This document shows, one piece after another, positions 1-8,342 of a stretch of 39,724 nucleotides of DNA. Source of the DNA: a virus; the IMG/VR virus record IMGVR_UViG_3300013006_000064, positions 1 through 39,724 of that record; one strand, given 5' to 3'. The notes under the pieces were generated by a model. It saw only the letters and a list, made by a program, of their open reading frames with translations. It was not told where the DNA came from and did not search any database. The position numbers and the translations under genes were made by a program. Numbering within the stretch: the first letter of the stretch is position 1; every line of letters starts with the position of its first letter.

Positions 1-113
1 CAGAAGATTGGGCAGACTGCTTGGCTCGTAACAAAGAGCATCTAAAGATTATGCTTGCCAAGGACTATTGGACAACCGAGAACATGACACCGCTAGAGGA
101 AGCATCCGCATGA
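1..113 (+). CDS. C-terminal fragment of a phage protein, unknown function
   Basis: The reading frame starting at base 3 is open from the window edge and ends with TGA at 111-113, giving about 36 residues that end PLEEASA. The start lies outside the window. The fragment is acidic and helical in character (LARNKEHLKIMLAKDYW). Its stop overlaps the next start as ATGA, so the two genes are probably translationally coupled. Its position directly before a tail fibre suggests a tail-related gene, but that is inference from context only. Confidence 0.6.
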   Translation, partial: EDWADCLARNKEHLKIMLAKDYWTTENMTPLEEASA

Positions 114-271
114 ATGATTTGACCATTACCCTGACCGCACAAGAAGCCGTTGATATTGTCAACACAATGGGTCAACTGCCCACACAGTCCAACGCCTATC
201 CGTTGTACATGAAACTGCGCACTCAGGTAGAGGCTCAACTCCCCAAGCCAGAAGCACCACCAGCGGAATAA
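110..271 (+). CDS. Small phage protein, 53 aa, unknown function
   Basis: I place the start at the ATG at 110 rather than upstream at 68. The ATG overlaps the previous stop (ATGA) and has AGAGGA about 10 bases upstream, whereas the 68 start would run through the previous gene. The protein begins MNDLTITLTAQEAVDIVNTM and ends in a Pro/Glu-rich tail. The middle looks like one or two amphipathic helices (sequence PLYMKLRTQVEAQL). No catalytic motif, signal peptide or membrane segment is seen. It sits between a partial gene and the tail fibre, so a small tail-assembly role is possible but unproven. Confidence 0.6.
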   Translation: MNDLTITLTAQEAVDIVNTMGQLPTQSNAYPLYMKLRTQVEAQLPKPEAPPAE

Positions 272-290
272 CCGCTAAAGGAAAACACCT

Positions 291-1379
291 ATGTCAAGTA
301 CCTATTCAACCAACCTAGCCATTGAACTCATGGGCGCTGGCGAACAAGCTGGTAACTGGGGTTCTACGACCAACACCAACCTTGGCACTTTGATTGAACA
401 GGCCATATCAGGTTACACAACTCAAGCCGTTGTTACTGGCACAGATACCACAATCACAATCCCGAACGGCGCGACTGGTGTAGCGCGTAACATGTTCATA
501 GAACTGACAGGTACAGGCGGAGCAAGTACTAACTTAATCGTGCCAGCCAACAAGAAGCTGTACTTCATCTATAACAACTCAACTGGTGCAGTCACGGTCA
601 AAGTCAGTGGGCAGACGGGCATATCAGTCCCAGCCGCAGCCAAGATAGTTCTTGTATCTAACGGTACAGATGTTGTAGTGGCTACAAATTATTTAGCATC
701 ACTTACTCTTGGCGCTGCGTTACCCGTGGCTTCTGGTGGTACTGGCGTAACTACTTCTACGGGGTCAGGTGCTAATGTACTTTCGGTTAGTCCTACTTTT
801 ACTGGTACGCCGACCTTGCCAACAGGGACTATTGCGGTTACTCAATCTCCCGGTAACAACACAACTGCAATTGCAACAACTGCGTTTGTAACTGCGGCTA
901 CAGGCACTTTGGGTACTATGTCTACCCAGAACGCTAACAACGTAGCAATTACTGGCGGCACAGTCAGCGGGTTGTCTAGCCTTGGTGTGTCTGGTACGGC
1001 TACTGCCACAACATTCTCTGGTGCGGGTACAAGTCTTACGGGCACTGCGGCTTCCTTGAGTATTGGTGGTTCTGCTGCGTCTGCCACGGATGCTACAAAC
1101 ATTCTTGGTAACTCTACTCAGTATTATCAAAACGTCACTGGTAGCAGGTCTTATTCAGTTACGTACACAAACTCAACAGGCAAGCCTATTTGGGTTTGGT
1201 TTTCTTCAAATCAACCAAGGTCCGGGGCTGTAACAGAATGCTATGTAAATGGTGCGCTGGCTTGCTATACACACATGGATTTATACCCAAGGGCGTTTGC
1301 TTGTTTTGTTGTACCTATTGGCGCTACTTATTACATAACTGGCGGCTCCAATATAGATTACTGGCTTGAACTACGTTAA
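291..1379 (+). CDS. Tail fibre / receptor-binding protein
   Basis: A 362-aa protein rich in Gly, Thr, Ser and Ala, low in charge, typical of trimeric beta-structured phage fibres. The N-terminal region (about 1-140) has short beta-prone stretches. Around 145-200 it has the fibre signatures VASGGTGVTT, SPTFTGTPTLPTG and TTAIATTAFV, common in fibres of many tailed phages. A compositionally different tip (about 270-362), rich in aromatic residues with two Cys, is the likely receptor-binding head. An AGGAAA site precedes the ATG. The chaperone-like gene follows 8 bases later, a usual fibre-chaperone arrangement. The fibre call is by composition and motifs. The receptor cannot be inferred. Confidence 0.85.
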   Translation: MSSTYSTNLAIELMGAGEQAGNWGSTTNTNLGTLIEQAISGYTTQAVVTGTDTTITIPNGATGVARNMFIELTGTGGASTNLIVPANKKLYFIYNNSTGAVTVKVSGQTGISVPAAAKIVLVSNGTDVVVATNYLASLTLGAALPVASGGTGVTTSTGSGANVLSVSPTFTGTPTLPTGTIAVTQSPGNNTTAIATTAFVTAATGTLGTMSTQNANNVAITGGTVSGLSSLGVSGTATATTFSGAGTSLTGTAASLSIGGSAASATDATNILGNSTQYYQNVTGSRSYSVTYTNSTGKPIWVWFSSNQPRSGAVTECYVNGALACYTHMDLYPRAFACFVVPIGATYYITGGSNIDYWLELR

Positions 1380-1387
1380 GGACTAAT

Positions 1388-1672
1388 ATGAAACACTACC
1401 TATCTCCAGATAACAAGGTATTTGCGTACGAAGCGGATGGCTCACAAGACCACATCATTCCTAGTAACTACACACCAATTACGGATGCCCAAGCAACCGA
1501 GCGTAACCAGCAGGATACACAAGCCGCATTTAATGCTTTGACCTACGCTGAAAAACGTAAGTCTGAGTACCCAGCAATTGGTGACCAACTTGATGCTCTT
1601 TACCACGCGGGCGTGTTCCCGGCTGAGATGGCGGCGCTACTTAAAGCGGTTAAAGACAAGTACCCCAAGTAA
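1388..1672 (+). CDS. Tail fibre assembly chaperone-like protein (XkdW-like region)
   Basis: A 94-aa protein just after the tail fibre, with AAGGA before its ATG. The N-terminal half (MKHYLSPDNKVFAYEADGSQ) resembles the start of many small fibre-assembly proteins. The C-terminal half has RKSEYPAIGDQLDALYHAG, a motif I associate with XkdW/tail-assembly-chaperone-like phage proteins. Such proteins are thought to help fibres trimerise or attach, and some stay on the virion. Family assignment is from this motif and gene order, so exact function is inferred. Confidence 0.6.
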   Translation: MKHYLSPDNKVFAYEADGSQDHIIPSNYTPITDAQATERNQQDTQAAFNALTYAEKRKSEYPAIGDQLDALYHAGVFPAEMAALLKAVKDKYPK

Positions 1673-1675
1673 CAT

Positions 1676-2389
1676 GTGGACCCGTTCTCTGCCCTCCTCA
1701 TTGCCCAAACTGCGGTTGGTTTCATCAAGCAGGGGTGCGCTTTCCTGCATGAAGGCCGCATGGAACTTGAGGGCGCAAAGAAGACGGCAGAGCAGGTCAT
1801 CGGAGATGTCAAGGCAATCAAAGGAATTTTTGATTGGTTCATTGGTCTATTTGTTAGTAAACCAGCAGCCGAAGCAAAGCCTGTGGCGAAAGCGAAAGCC
1901 AAGCCAGCAACCAAACAGCAACAGTCCTACGAAGAACTTGAACTCAAACTCATCAGCGAGATTGGGGCAAACCTCGGAGTCCTCTTTGACACACAGCAAG
2001 AGATTAACAACTACTACGCAGAACTAGAAGAAACAAGCAAGACCAACTACGACCCAGCGCAGAACACTAGTAAAAAAGCAATAGAGAGGGCGTTGATTGA
2101 GTTGCAGATGGAGAAGTTGATGGAGCAGACCAGAGAGGCGATGGTCTATGCCCCGCCAGAGTTGAAAGACTTGTACAGTAGATTTCTGGTGATGCACGGC
2201 AAGATTGAGCGCGAACAGGAATGGGCTAGGGCAGAGATGATTCGTAGAGCAAGGCTGGCAAGGTGGAAGCAAGAGCAAGACGAGATTCGGGTCATTGAAT
2301 TAACAAGTGGGGTGATTGCCGTGACGTTTATATCTCTATTTTTTGGATGGCTCATGTGGGAAATACAAAACTTGTCTGGTGGATTTTGA
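1676..2389 (+). CDS. Membrane-anchored coiled-coil protein of the lysis region, 237 aa
   Basis: The start is GTG at 1676 (MDPFSALLIA). The ATG two bases earlier reads another frame that does not carry this protein. The N-terminus is hydrophobic, followed by an Ala/Lys/Pro linker (about 62-80), a long charged coiled-coil-like region (about 84-200, rich in Glu, Lys, Arg and Gln) and one clear membrane segment near 207-228 (VIAVTFISLFFGWLMW). No enzyme motif is visible. It precedes a small membrane protein, a holin and an endolysin, so a role in lysis or envelope disruption is possible; a virion-associated role is the alternative. The end of the gene is overlapped by the next ORF in another frame. 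Confidence 0.65.
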   Translation: MDPFSALLIAQTAVGFIKQGCAFLHEGRMELEGAKKTAEQVIGDVKAIKGIFDWFIGLFVSKPAAEAKPVAKAKAKPATKQQQSYEELELKLISEIGANLGVLFDTQQEINNYYAELEETSKTNYDPAQNTSKKAIERALIELQMEKLMEQTREAMVYAPPELKDLYSRFLVMHGKIEREQEWARAEMIRRARLARWKQEQDEIRVIELTSGVIAVTFISLFFGWLMWEIQNLSGGF

Positions 2390-2523
2390 TAGGAGTTGCA
2401 ATATGTATTGTCGTAGGCGTTACCTCGATGGCATACGTAGAAACCCTATACATGCGGGCACAGTTGAAACAAGAGATGAAAGAGTTGCGTAAACTCAAAC
2501 GCGAACTAAAGGAACAGAAATGA
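2356..2523 (+). CDS. Small single-span membrane protein, 55 aa (possible holin or spanin-like)
   Basis: A GTG-initiated ORF (MGNTKLVWWILIGVA) starts inside the end of the previous gene and ends with TGA at 2521-2523. It has one N-terminal membrane segment (about residues 8-27) and a charged coiled-coil-like tail (LKQEMKELRKLKRELKEQK). Its stop overlaps the holin start at 2520 as ATGA, so it fills what would otherwise be a 130-base gap in a tightly packed operon. The one-span-plus-helical-tail shape is seen in i-spanin-like and pinholin-like proteins. Function is inferred from shape and location. The start is uncertain, as no strong ribosome site is seen. Confidence 0.6.
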   Translation: MGNTKLVWWILIGVAICIVVGVTSMAYVETLYMRAQLKQEMKELRKLKRELKEQK

Positions 2524-2921
2524 TACCTATCGGCGCACTTTTAGACATTGGTGGAAAGATACTAGATAAGGTCTTTCCTGACCCAGCACAGGCGGAGCAA
2601 GCCAAACTAAAACTGCTTGAGATGCAACAAAACGGCGAGTTAGCAAAACTCAATGCCGATGTGTCTGAGCAACATGAGTTAACTGAGCGCCTCAAAGCAG
2701 ACATGGGTAGCGACTCTTGGCTGTCCAAGAACATTCGCCCTATGACATTGGTGTTTATCCTAGTTACCTACACAACCTTTGCCATGATGAGCGCATGGGA
2801 TGTTGAAGTCAATAACAACTACGTAGAGTTGCTTGGTCAGTGGGGCATGTTAATTATGTCGTTTTACTTTGGCGGTAGAACGCTAGAGAAAATCATAGAT
2901 ATGCAGAAGGGTAAGAAATGA
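2520..2921 (+). CDS. Holin, GTA-type 3TM holin family (GTA_holin_3TM-like)
   Basis: A 133-aa protein with the arrangement of the GTA_holin_3TM family: N-terminal IPIGALLDIGGKILDKVFPDP, a charged helical region with ELAKLNADVSEQHEL (about 40-55), then SDSWLSKNIRPMTLV leading into hydrophobic segments near 73-93 and 103-119, and a Lys-rich tail. Holins permeabilise the inner membrane and release the endolysin at the end of infection. The start overlaps the preceding stop (ATGA) and its stop overlaps the endolysin start (ATGA), so the lysis genes are coupled. I am confident of the family; lysis timing cannot be read from sequence. Confidence 0.85.
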   Translation: MIPIGALLDIGGKILDKVFPDPAQAEQAKLKLLEMQQNGELAKLNADVSEQHELTERLKADMGSDSWLSKNIRPMTLVFILVTYTTFAMMSAWDVEVNNNYVELLGQWGMLIMSFYFGGRTLEKIIDMQKGKK

Positions 2922-3370
2922 ACCTTAGCGAACACTTTACCTTAGAGGAAGCAACGTACAGCGAGACTGCTATACGTATGAATATAAACAATCAGCCCAA
3001 TGAACAACAGATGGCAAACATGAAGTTGGCGGCTGAAAAACTGGAGGAGGTGCGAAATGTCACAGGCGCTCTTCGTGTTAACTCTTGGCTACGCTTGCCT
3101 GATGTCAACGTGGCTGTTGGCGGTTCTAAGGTATCCAGCCACATGGATGGTTGGGCTATTGACTGCTCTTCTTCTGCTCACACTCCTTACGAAGTATGTC
3201 AGCTTGTTATAAAGGCGGGCATTAAGTTTGACCAGATGATTCACGAATACGGTCGGTGGATGCACATATCCTTTGCGCCTGAGATGCGTCAGCAAGAGTT
3301 GACAATTTACAAGCCAGAGGGAAAATACAAACTTGGCATCCTGACAGAAGCCCAATACCACGCAAAGTAA
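2918..3370 (+). CDS. Endolysin, peptidase M15A-type (D,D-carboxypeptidase-like)
   Basis: A 150-aa single-domain protein. It has the M15 zinc signature SSHMDGWAIDC, with His75 and Asp82 as likely zinc ligands, and a second site WMHISF with His116 as third ligand. Length and motif spacing match phage and prophage M15A peptidases, which cleave peptide cross-links or stems in peptidoglycan. There is no signal peptide, so export through the neighbouring holin is expected. It overlaps the holin stop by ATGA. Cell-wall chemistry beyond the M15 class is not determined. Confidence 0.88.
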   Translation: MNLSEHFTLEEATYSETAIRMNINNQPNEQQMANMKLAAEKLEEVRNVTGALRVNSWLRLPDVNVAVGGSKVSSHMDGWAIDCSSSAHTPYEVCQLVIKAGIKFDQMIHEYGRWMHISFAPEMRQQELTIYKPEGKYKLGILTEAQYHAK

Positions 3371-3371
3371 T

Positions 3372-5705
3372 ATGCCATTACAAAAACTACAGTTCAGACC
3401 GGGTGTTAACCGCGAAGGCACTACTCTCTCCAACGAGGGTGGCTATTTTGACGGCGACAAGATTCGTTTCCGCTCTGGCTACCCTGAGAAGATTGGTGGC
3501 TGGCAGGTCGATAGCGGGATTTATTCCAGTTCGGTTCCTACAAGTACGTTTTCATCAAGCGGCACATCGACAGCCGCCACACCTACTAGCGCATCGTTTT
3601 GGGGTATTGCTAAGGGGCTGTGGAACTGGATTAACTTAACAGGCTACAACTTACTTGGCGTTGGTACTGACTTAAAGTACTACATACAAAACTCTTCTGG
3701 CGGTGCGTATAACGACGTTACCCCTATGCGTGTTACCACTTCTGCTGGCGCAGTCACTTTTGCCGCAACATCTGGCTCTACCACTCTCATAGTTACTAAC
3801 GCCTCACACGGAGCGCAGGTGTCGGACTTTGTTTGTTTTACTGGCGCTGTAACTCTTGGCGGTGTGATTACTGCAACCGTACTAAATAGAGAGTATCAGG
3901 TTAAAACCGTTACAAGTAACAACACATACACAATTACATCTTCTGTTGCTGCCAATGGTAGTGATGTAGGTAATGGTGGCGGTTCTGTTATAGGTAACTA
4001 TCAACTAACAACGGGCTACACCACATTTACGCTTGGTACAGGTTGGGGCGCTGGTGGCTGGGGCGGCTCGGTTGGGCCTAGTGCTACGACTGCGTTGACT
4101 GCAAGTATTAATAGTAGTTCTACTGCGGCTATTGCTGTAACTTCTACGTCAGGGTTTATTGCCAGTGGATTAATCTACATTGGCTCTGAGGGTATCTCTT
4201 ACCCATCAACAACGGGAACTACGTTTGCCTCGCCTGTAATCCGTGGATTTAACACTACAGCGGCAGCACACACTAACGGCGATGCTGTCTATCAATACCC
4301 ATCAACTGCAACGGGCTGGGGTTCTCCTGCTACAACTGGTATCGGCATTCAACTGCGTTTGTGGAGTCAGTCTAACTACGGAGAAGATTTAGTACTTAAC
4401 CCACGCGGTGCGGCTATGTATTACTGGGCTAATAACGCAAGCCCTAATGTTTATGACAGAGCGCAGATTATTAAAGCATCGACTAACGTAGTTACTAAGG
4501 CGGGCACGTTTACACCTGACACAACTTGCCCATCCGTTGCTAACTTTGTGTTGGTGTCTGATGCTTCACGGTTTACTTTTGCTTTTGGTACAAACGACCC
4601 GACAGGGGTGTACGCCACGGTAGCCCAAGACCCGATGCAGATTCGCTGGTCAGACCAAAACACTGCGGCTACATGGACACCTGCTATTACTAACCAAGCG
4701 GGCGGTATCCGTCTAAGCCACGGTTCTCAAATTATTACAGCCATTCAGACTAGGCAAGAGGTTTTGGTGCTTACCGACTCAGCCATCTATTCGTTTCAGT
4801 ACCTTGGTGCGCCGTATGTGTGGGGTAGCCAACTCTTAGCTGACAACATCTCTATTATCAGCCCCAACGCAATGGTGGTTGTAAATAACGTCACCTATTG
4901 GATGGGCACAGATAAGTTCTATATGTACTCTGGTCGGGTAGAAACCCTCCCCTGTGCTTTGCGTCAGTACATCTATAACAACATTAACCTGACAGAAGCG
5001 TTTCAGTTTTTTGCTGGCACAAACGAGGGCTACAACGAGATATGGTGGTTCTACTGCTCTATTACTGGAACTACATCTGCGGGTGAAAACGGCACGGGCA
5101 CACCGGGTTCGCCTAATCGTTTAGTTGACCGCTACGTCATATACAACCACCTTGAGCGTACTTGGTACTACGGTACTTGGAACGGCACAACTGTTCGCCC
5201 GCGCACGGCTTGGTTGGATAGCCCATTAAGAGCAGAACCTATAGCAGGTATTGGGTATAACTCTGGCGGGGTGTACACCAACGGTGCAGTTGTATACCAT
5301 GAGACTACCGTAGATAACAACGAGACTAGCACGCCTACTGCTATTGACGCTTATGTTCAATCGTCGGATTTTGATATTGGTGATGGTCATAATTTTGGTT
5401 TTGTTTGGAGACTTATTCCCGACATCACTTTTGATGGCTCCAGCGCAGCAGCGCCTTCCGTTAACTTTACGGTAAGACCACGCAATTTCCCCGGTTCAAA
5501 CTACGGGTCATCAGACAACCCAGACGTAAATAGTGCTCAGTCATATGTCAGCACAACCACGTACAACGTACAGCAGTTTACCGAGCAGGTCTATGTACGG
5601 ATTCGGGGTAGACAGATGGCATTCAAGATTTCTTCATCAGACCTTGGTACGCAGTGGCAGTTAGGTGTCCCACGTATTGATGTCAGACCTGACGGTAGGA
5701 GATAA
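3372..5705 (+). CDS. Virion structural protein, 777 aa (tail/neck, possibly P22 gp10-like)
   Basis: Starts MPLQKLQFRPGVNREGT, followed by KIRFRSGYPEKIGGW, an opening shared by many uncharacterised podovirus structural proteins. The protein is rich in Gly, Ser, Thr and aromatic residues, with few charges and many short beta-prone repeats. Segments such as VVVNNVTYWMGTDKFYMYSG (about 497-516) look like beta-propeller blades, as in the P22 gp10 tail accessory factor that plugs the head-tail junction. The gp10 link is inference from style, not a proven match. It begins 1 base after the endolysin stop and the next gene starts 2 bases after its end. No strong ribosome site precedes its ATG, so coupling is likely. 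Confidence 0.7.
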   Translation: MPLQKLQFRPGVNREGTTLSNEGGYFDGDKIRFRSGYPEKIGGWQVDSGIYSSSVPTSTFSSSGTSTAATPTSASFWGIAKGLWNWINLTGYNLLGVGTDLKYYIQNSSGGAYNDVTPMRVTTSAGAVTFAATSGSTTLIVTNASHGAQVSDFVCFTGAVTLGGVITATVLNREYQVKTVTSNNTYTITSSVAANGSDVGNGGGSVIGNYQLTTGYTTFTLGTGWGAGGWGGSVGPSATTALTASINSSSTAAIAVTSTSGFIASGLIYIGSEGISYPSTTGTTFASPVIRGFNTTAAAHTNGDAVYQYPSTATGWGSPATTGIGIQLRLWSQSNYGEDLVLNPRGAAMYYWANNASPNVYDRAQIIKASTNVVTKAGTFTPDTTCPSVANFVLVSDASRFTFAFGTNDPTGVYATVAQDPMQIRWSDQNTAATWTPAITNQAGGIRLSHGSQIITAIQTRQEVLVLTDSAIYSFQYLGAPYVWGSQLLADNISIISPNAMVVVNNVTYWMGTDKFYMYSGRVETLPCALRQYIYNNINLTEAFQFFAGTNEGYNEIWWFYCSITGTTSAGENGTGTPGSPNRLVDRYVIYNHLERTWYYGTWNGTTVRPRTAWLDSPLRAEPIAGIGYNSGGVYTNGAVVYHETTVDNNETSTPTAIDAYVQSSDFDIGDGHNFGFVWRLIPDITFDGSSAAAPSVNFTVRPRNFPGSNYGSSDNPDVNSAQSYVSTTTYNVQQFTEQVYVRIRGRQMAFKISSSDLGTQWQLGVPRIDVRPDGRR

Positions 5706-5707
5706 GT

Positions 5708-6049
5708 ATGTCAGCAAAAGGTGTAATAGCCCCAAGATTACCAGCCGCGCCAGTTGAGTATGACCGCCTCTATATAGATACGATGCTAGGTATCTTGCGT
5801 CAGTACTTTGACCAACTAGACAACGCAGGCCCTGTATTGGTATCAACGCAGAGAAAGCCAGCGCAGGGTTCTGTTCCAGCAGAGGTAATCTCAGCTTTAA
5901 GTTGTGCTCAACCAAACCCAACTTCGCCAGCCGTATACGTTATTAGTCTTCCAACACAGGCTGATTTTGCTCTTCTGCGCTCTGGCGATATTTACTACGA
6001 TACGTCTGGTGGGGCCGCATCTAGTTACCCATTAAGGATTAAGGCGTGA
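5708..6049 (+). CDS. Small structural-block protein, 113 aa, unknown
   Basis: GGAG lies 8 bases before the ATG, 2 bases after the preceding gene. The N-terminal half (APRLPAAPVEYDRLYIDTML) leads into one helix (GILRQYFDQLDNAG). The C-terminal half has short strands and Gly/Ser/Pro turns, including DFALLRSGDIYYDTSGGAA. No enzyme motif or membrane segment is seen. Lying between two large virion proteins, it is probably a minor tail or neck component. The order (large propeller-like protein followed by a ~110-aa protein with EYDRLYIDTML) recurs, to my memory, in related aquatic podoviruses. Function is unknown. Confidence 0.65.
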   Translation: MSAKGVIAPRLPAAPVEYDRLYIDTMLGILRQYFDQLDNAGPVLVSTQRKPAQGSVPAEVISALSCAQPNPTSPAVYVISLPTQADFALLRSGDIYYDTSGGAASSYPLRIKA

Positions 6050-6083
6050 TAAACTCAATTAACCCCCTATCTACGAGGCAAAA

Positions 6084-7919
6084 ATGAGCCTACAACTTGC
6101 CGCCCAACATTTATCTACTAAAGGTCGTGGACCTGACGACACGCTCGTTCACATGTCCCGTGGTGAGGTTAAAAGTCTTAACGACTTGGCTATGGCGCAT
6201 GGGGGTCAACTAACTATTAACCCACAGACTGGCTTACCCGAAGCGGGTTTTCTTTCTATGCTTTTACCAATAGTTGCTGGCGCGGCTCTCGGTCCAGCAG
6301 GTTTTGGCGTTGCTTCATCTGCTATGGGCGCTGGTTTGATGGTAGGCGCTGGTAGCTATTTACTTAACCCCAAAGCTGGTTTAATGGGAGCGTTATCCGC
6401 TGGAATGGGCGCATATGGTGGCGCGGGGTTAGGTGAGGCTTTAGCTGCTCAAGGTATGGAGCAAGCCACTGCCGCAAGCCTAGCAAATAAACCAGAATAT
6501 TTGGCGCAACAAGAAGCAATTAAGAACGCAACTACCAATCAACTTGCTGGCGGGGCAAATGCCCTTTCTCCAGAAGCATACGCTGACCAAATGCGTGGGT
6601 TAGGTACATCCGCTACAGATACTTATAACACCGCTTTGGCTAACGCAAAACCCACAGATTTTATGGGTAAAGTAGACATGATGGGGCAGGGTGTTAAATC
6701 TGCATTTACAGACCCTAATGGGTTTAGCAGTGTATACAACAAATTAGGCGACACTACTATGAGTCGCGTAGGCACTTTAACTTCTTTAGCGGCTCCAGCA
6801 ATAGCCCAACAACCAAAAGACGAGTCCGTTGCACCCGTAGTTGACAAAGATATGGGACAGCGTTATTCGTATAGTGCTGGCGCGGCACAACCGCTTCCAA
6901 CGCCTGATGTGCCATCGTATGATGCAATGTTGACTCAACAGGATAACTTTGGTAAAGAACAAAATTACTACCCAACAAGGGGATATACAAAAGTTTCTAA
7001 GGATGAAGCCAAAAATATCTATGGTTTTGCAGATGGTGGGCCAGTAGAACAGATGTCTAATAACGCGGCTGTGGGCGCAAACACCATGTATCCAATGGCT
7101 AATATGGCAACGTCATCTTTTGCTACGCCTTATCAGACCCCTCAGTCTACTAATATGTTGGCTAACATGGTGGCTCCCTCCGGTGGTGGCGCAGTGAATG
7201 CTATGTCTGGCGAACCCAGTATGCAAGGCACTCGCATGGCTGACGGCGGTATTTCCGGTAGCGGTCATCTTGATTTAAATATTCCACTTGACTTTGGTAA
7301 CGGAAGCAGTGGTGGCTTTGGCGGTGGTGGCGCTAATGGTTACAGTGCCGCAGGCTCTGGTGGCGGAAGTCAGACTGGGTTCACTGGGCAGAACAATACA
7401 GGCGCTAACGGACTTGGTGCCAATGGTATGGCGCATCCCGCTTACCAAGACCTTCCACAAGGAAACACATTCGAAGGCGATACGTTCCAACCTCAAGGTA
7501 CACGCGCTTTTGGTGGTAACCCACAGCAAATGATAGGGTTGCTATCTTCTTTGATGCAACGCCAGCAGTCGGGTAACGCATCTGCTCCACAACCTATGCA
7601 GATGGCTTCGGGAGGTATCTCAGATGCGGGATATAACTTGGGTGGCTATTCTGATGGTGGGCGCTTACTTCGCGGGCCGGGAGATGGCGTATCTGATTCG
7701 ATCCCTGCCATGATTGGTAAGAAACAACCCGCTCGTCTAGCTGATGGTGAGTTTGTAGTTCCCGCTCGTATTGTTTCTGAGATTGGCAACGGCTCAACTG
7801 AGGCTGGCGCACGTAAACTCTATGCCATGATGGACAGAGTTCAGTCGGCTCGTAGGCAAACTGTTGGTAAAGGAAAAGTGGCAAAAAATAGTCGGGCAGA
7901 TAAGTATTTGCCCGCATGA
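6084..7919 (+). CDS. Glycine-rich virion protein, 611 aa (probable internal/ejection protein)
   Basis: The N-terminal part (about 55-125) is a hydrophobic Gly/Ala region (LLPIVAGAALGPAGFGVASS), able to insert into a membrane. The middle is low-complexity Gly, Asn and Ser with recurring units such as FADGGPV, MADGGIS and MASGGIS. Near the C-terminus comes GPGDGVSDSIPAMIGKK followed by ARLADGEFVVPARIV, a conserved tail seen in many phage virion proteins, then a basic end. This fits a protein injected or packed inside the head rather than an enzyme. It follows a 34-base gap with GAGG before the ATG and overlaps the next gene by ATGA. Naming it an ejection protein is inference from the T7-like order of the four following genes. 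Confidence 0.65.
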   Translation: MSLQLAAQHLSTKGRGPDDTLVHMSRGEVKSLNDLAMAHGGQLTINPQTGLPEAGFLSMLLPIVAGAALGPAGFGVASSAMGAGLMVGAGSYLLNPKAGLMGALSAGMGAYGGAGLGEALAAQGMEQATAASLANKPEYLAQQEAIKNATTNQLAGGANALSPEAYADQMRGLGTSATDTYNTALANAKPTDFMGKVDMMGQGVKSAFTDPNGFSSVYNKLGDTTMSRVGTLTSLAAPAIAQQPKDESVAPVVDKDMGQRYSYSAGAAQPLPTPDVPSYDAMLTQQDNFGKEQNYYPTRGYTKVSKDEAKNIYGFADGGPVEQMSNNAAVGANTMYPMANMATSSFATPYQTPQSTNMLANMVAPSGGGAVNAMSGEPSMQGTRMADGGISGSGHLDLNIPLDFGNGSSGGFGGGGANGYSAAGSGGGSQTGFTGQNNTGANGLGANGMAHPAYQDLPQGNTFEGDTFQPQGTRAFGGNPQQMIGLLSSLMQRQQSGNASAPQPMQMASGGISDAGYNLGGYSDGGRLLRGPGDGVSDSIPAMIGKKQPARLADGEFVVPARIVSEIGNGSTEAGARKLYAMMDRVQSARRQTVGKGKVAKNSRADKYLPA

Positions 7920-8341
7920 AAATAAGTTTTGTGCCTGTAGGACAAGTGGCTGGGGTTATACCTAGCCTTTTTCCATTTCTGAAGGAGTCTTCAGATTGGT
8001 CACGAGGTAGGGTAACAGTTGACGATATTGTTAGATTTGTTTTAAATGGGCAAATGCATTTGTGGGCTGTGCATGATGGGGATACAGCCTACGGACATTT
8101 AATAACAGAAATAAAACAATATCCGCAATGCAAAATGTTAACTATTCAGTATTGCGCTATGACGGCGTGGACAATGGATCAAATTGAAGATGAAATGCAA
8201 ACCATAGCTGAACAAGTTGCCAAAGATGCAGGTTGTGCTGGTATTGAGTTTGTAGGTCGTCCGGGTTGGAAAAGAACCAGCAACAAGTATGGCTATGCCG
8301 TGCAAAGTGTAATGTATCAAAAGTTTTTTAAAGAGGTCTGA
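7916..8341 (+). CDS. Small GNAT-fold-like protein, position of T7 gp13 (internal virion protein A)
   Basis: A 141-aa protein that looks like a reduced GNAT acyltransferase: strand HLWAVHDGDTAYGHLITEI (about 48-66), a strand with MLTIQYCAM, a helix WTMDQIEDEMQTIAEQVAKD, strand GIEFVGRPGW and the ending NKYGYAVQSVMYQKFF, reminiscent of the last GNAT strands. The acetyl-CoA-binding Q/RxxGxG/A loop is not evident, so catalysis is doubtful. T7 gp13 is of similar size and also GNAT-like and sits beside internal core proteins, as here. It overlaps the previous stop by ATGA and is followed 1 base later by the next core-like gene. The relation is inferred. Confidence 0.5.
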   Translation: MKISFVPVGQVAGVIPSLFPFLKESSDWSRGRVTVDDIVRFVLNGQMHLWAVHDGDTAYGHLITEIKQYPQCKMLTIQYCAMTAWTMDQIEDEMQTIAEQVAKDAGCAGIEFVGRPGWKRTSNKYGYAVQSVMYQKFFKEV

Positions 8342-8342
8342 G

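Noticed and set aside
765-1130. Minus-strand ORFs opposite the tail fibre
   Set aside because: They are frame shadows of the repetitive Gly/Thr/Ser-rich fibre gene and have no ribosome sites or known motifs.
1578-2027. 149-aa plus-strand ORF across the 94-aa and 237-aa genes
   Set aside because: It uses a different frame from both, is Ser/Arg-rich without known motifs, and would overlap two well-supported genes.
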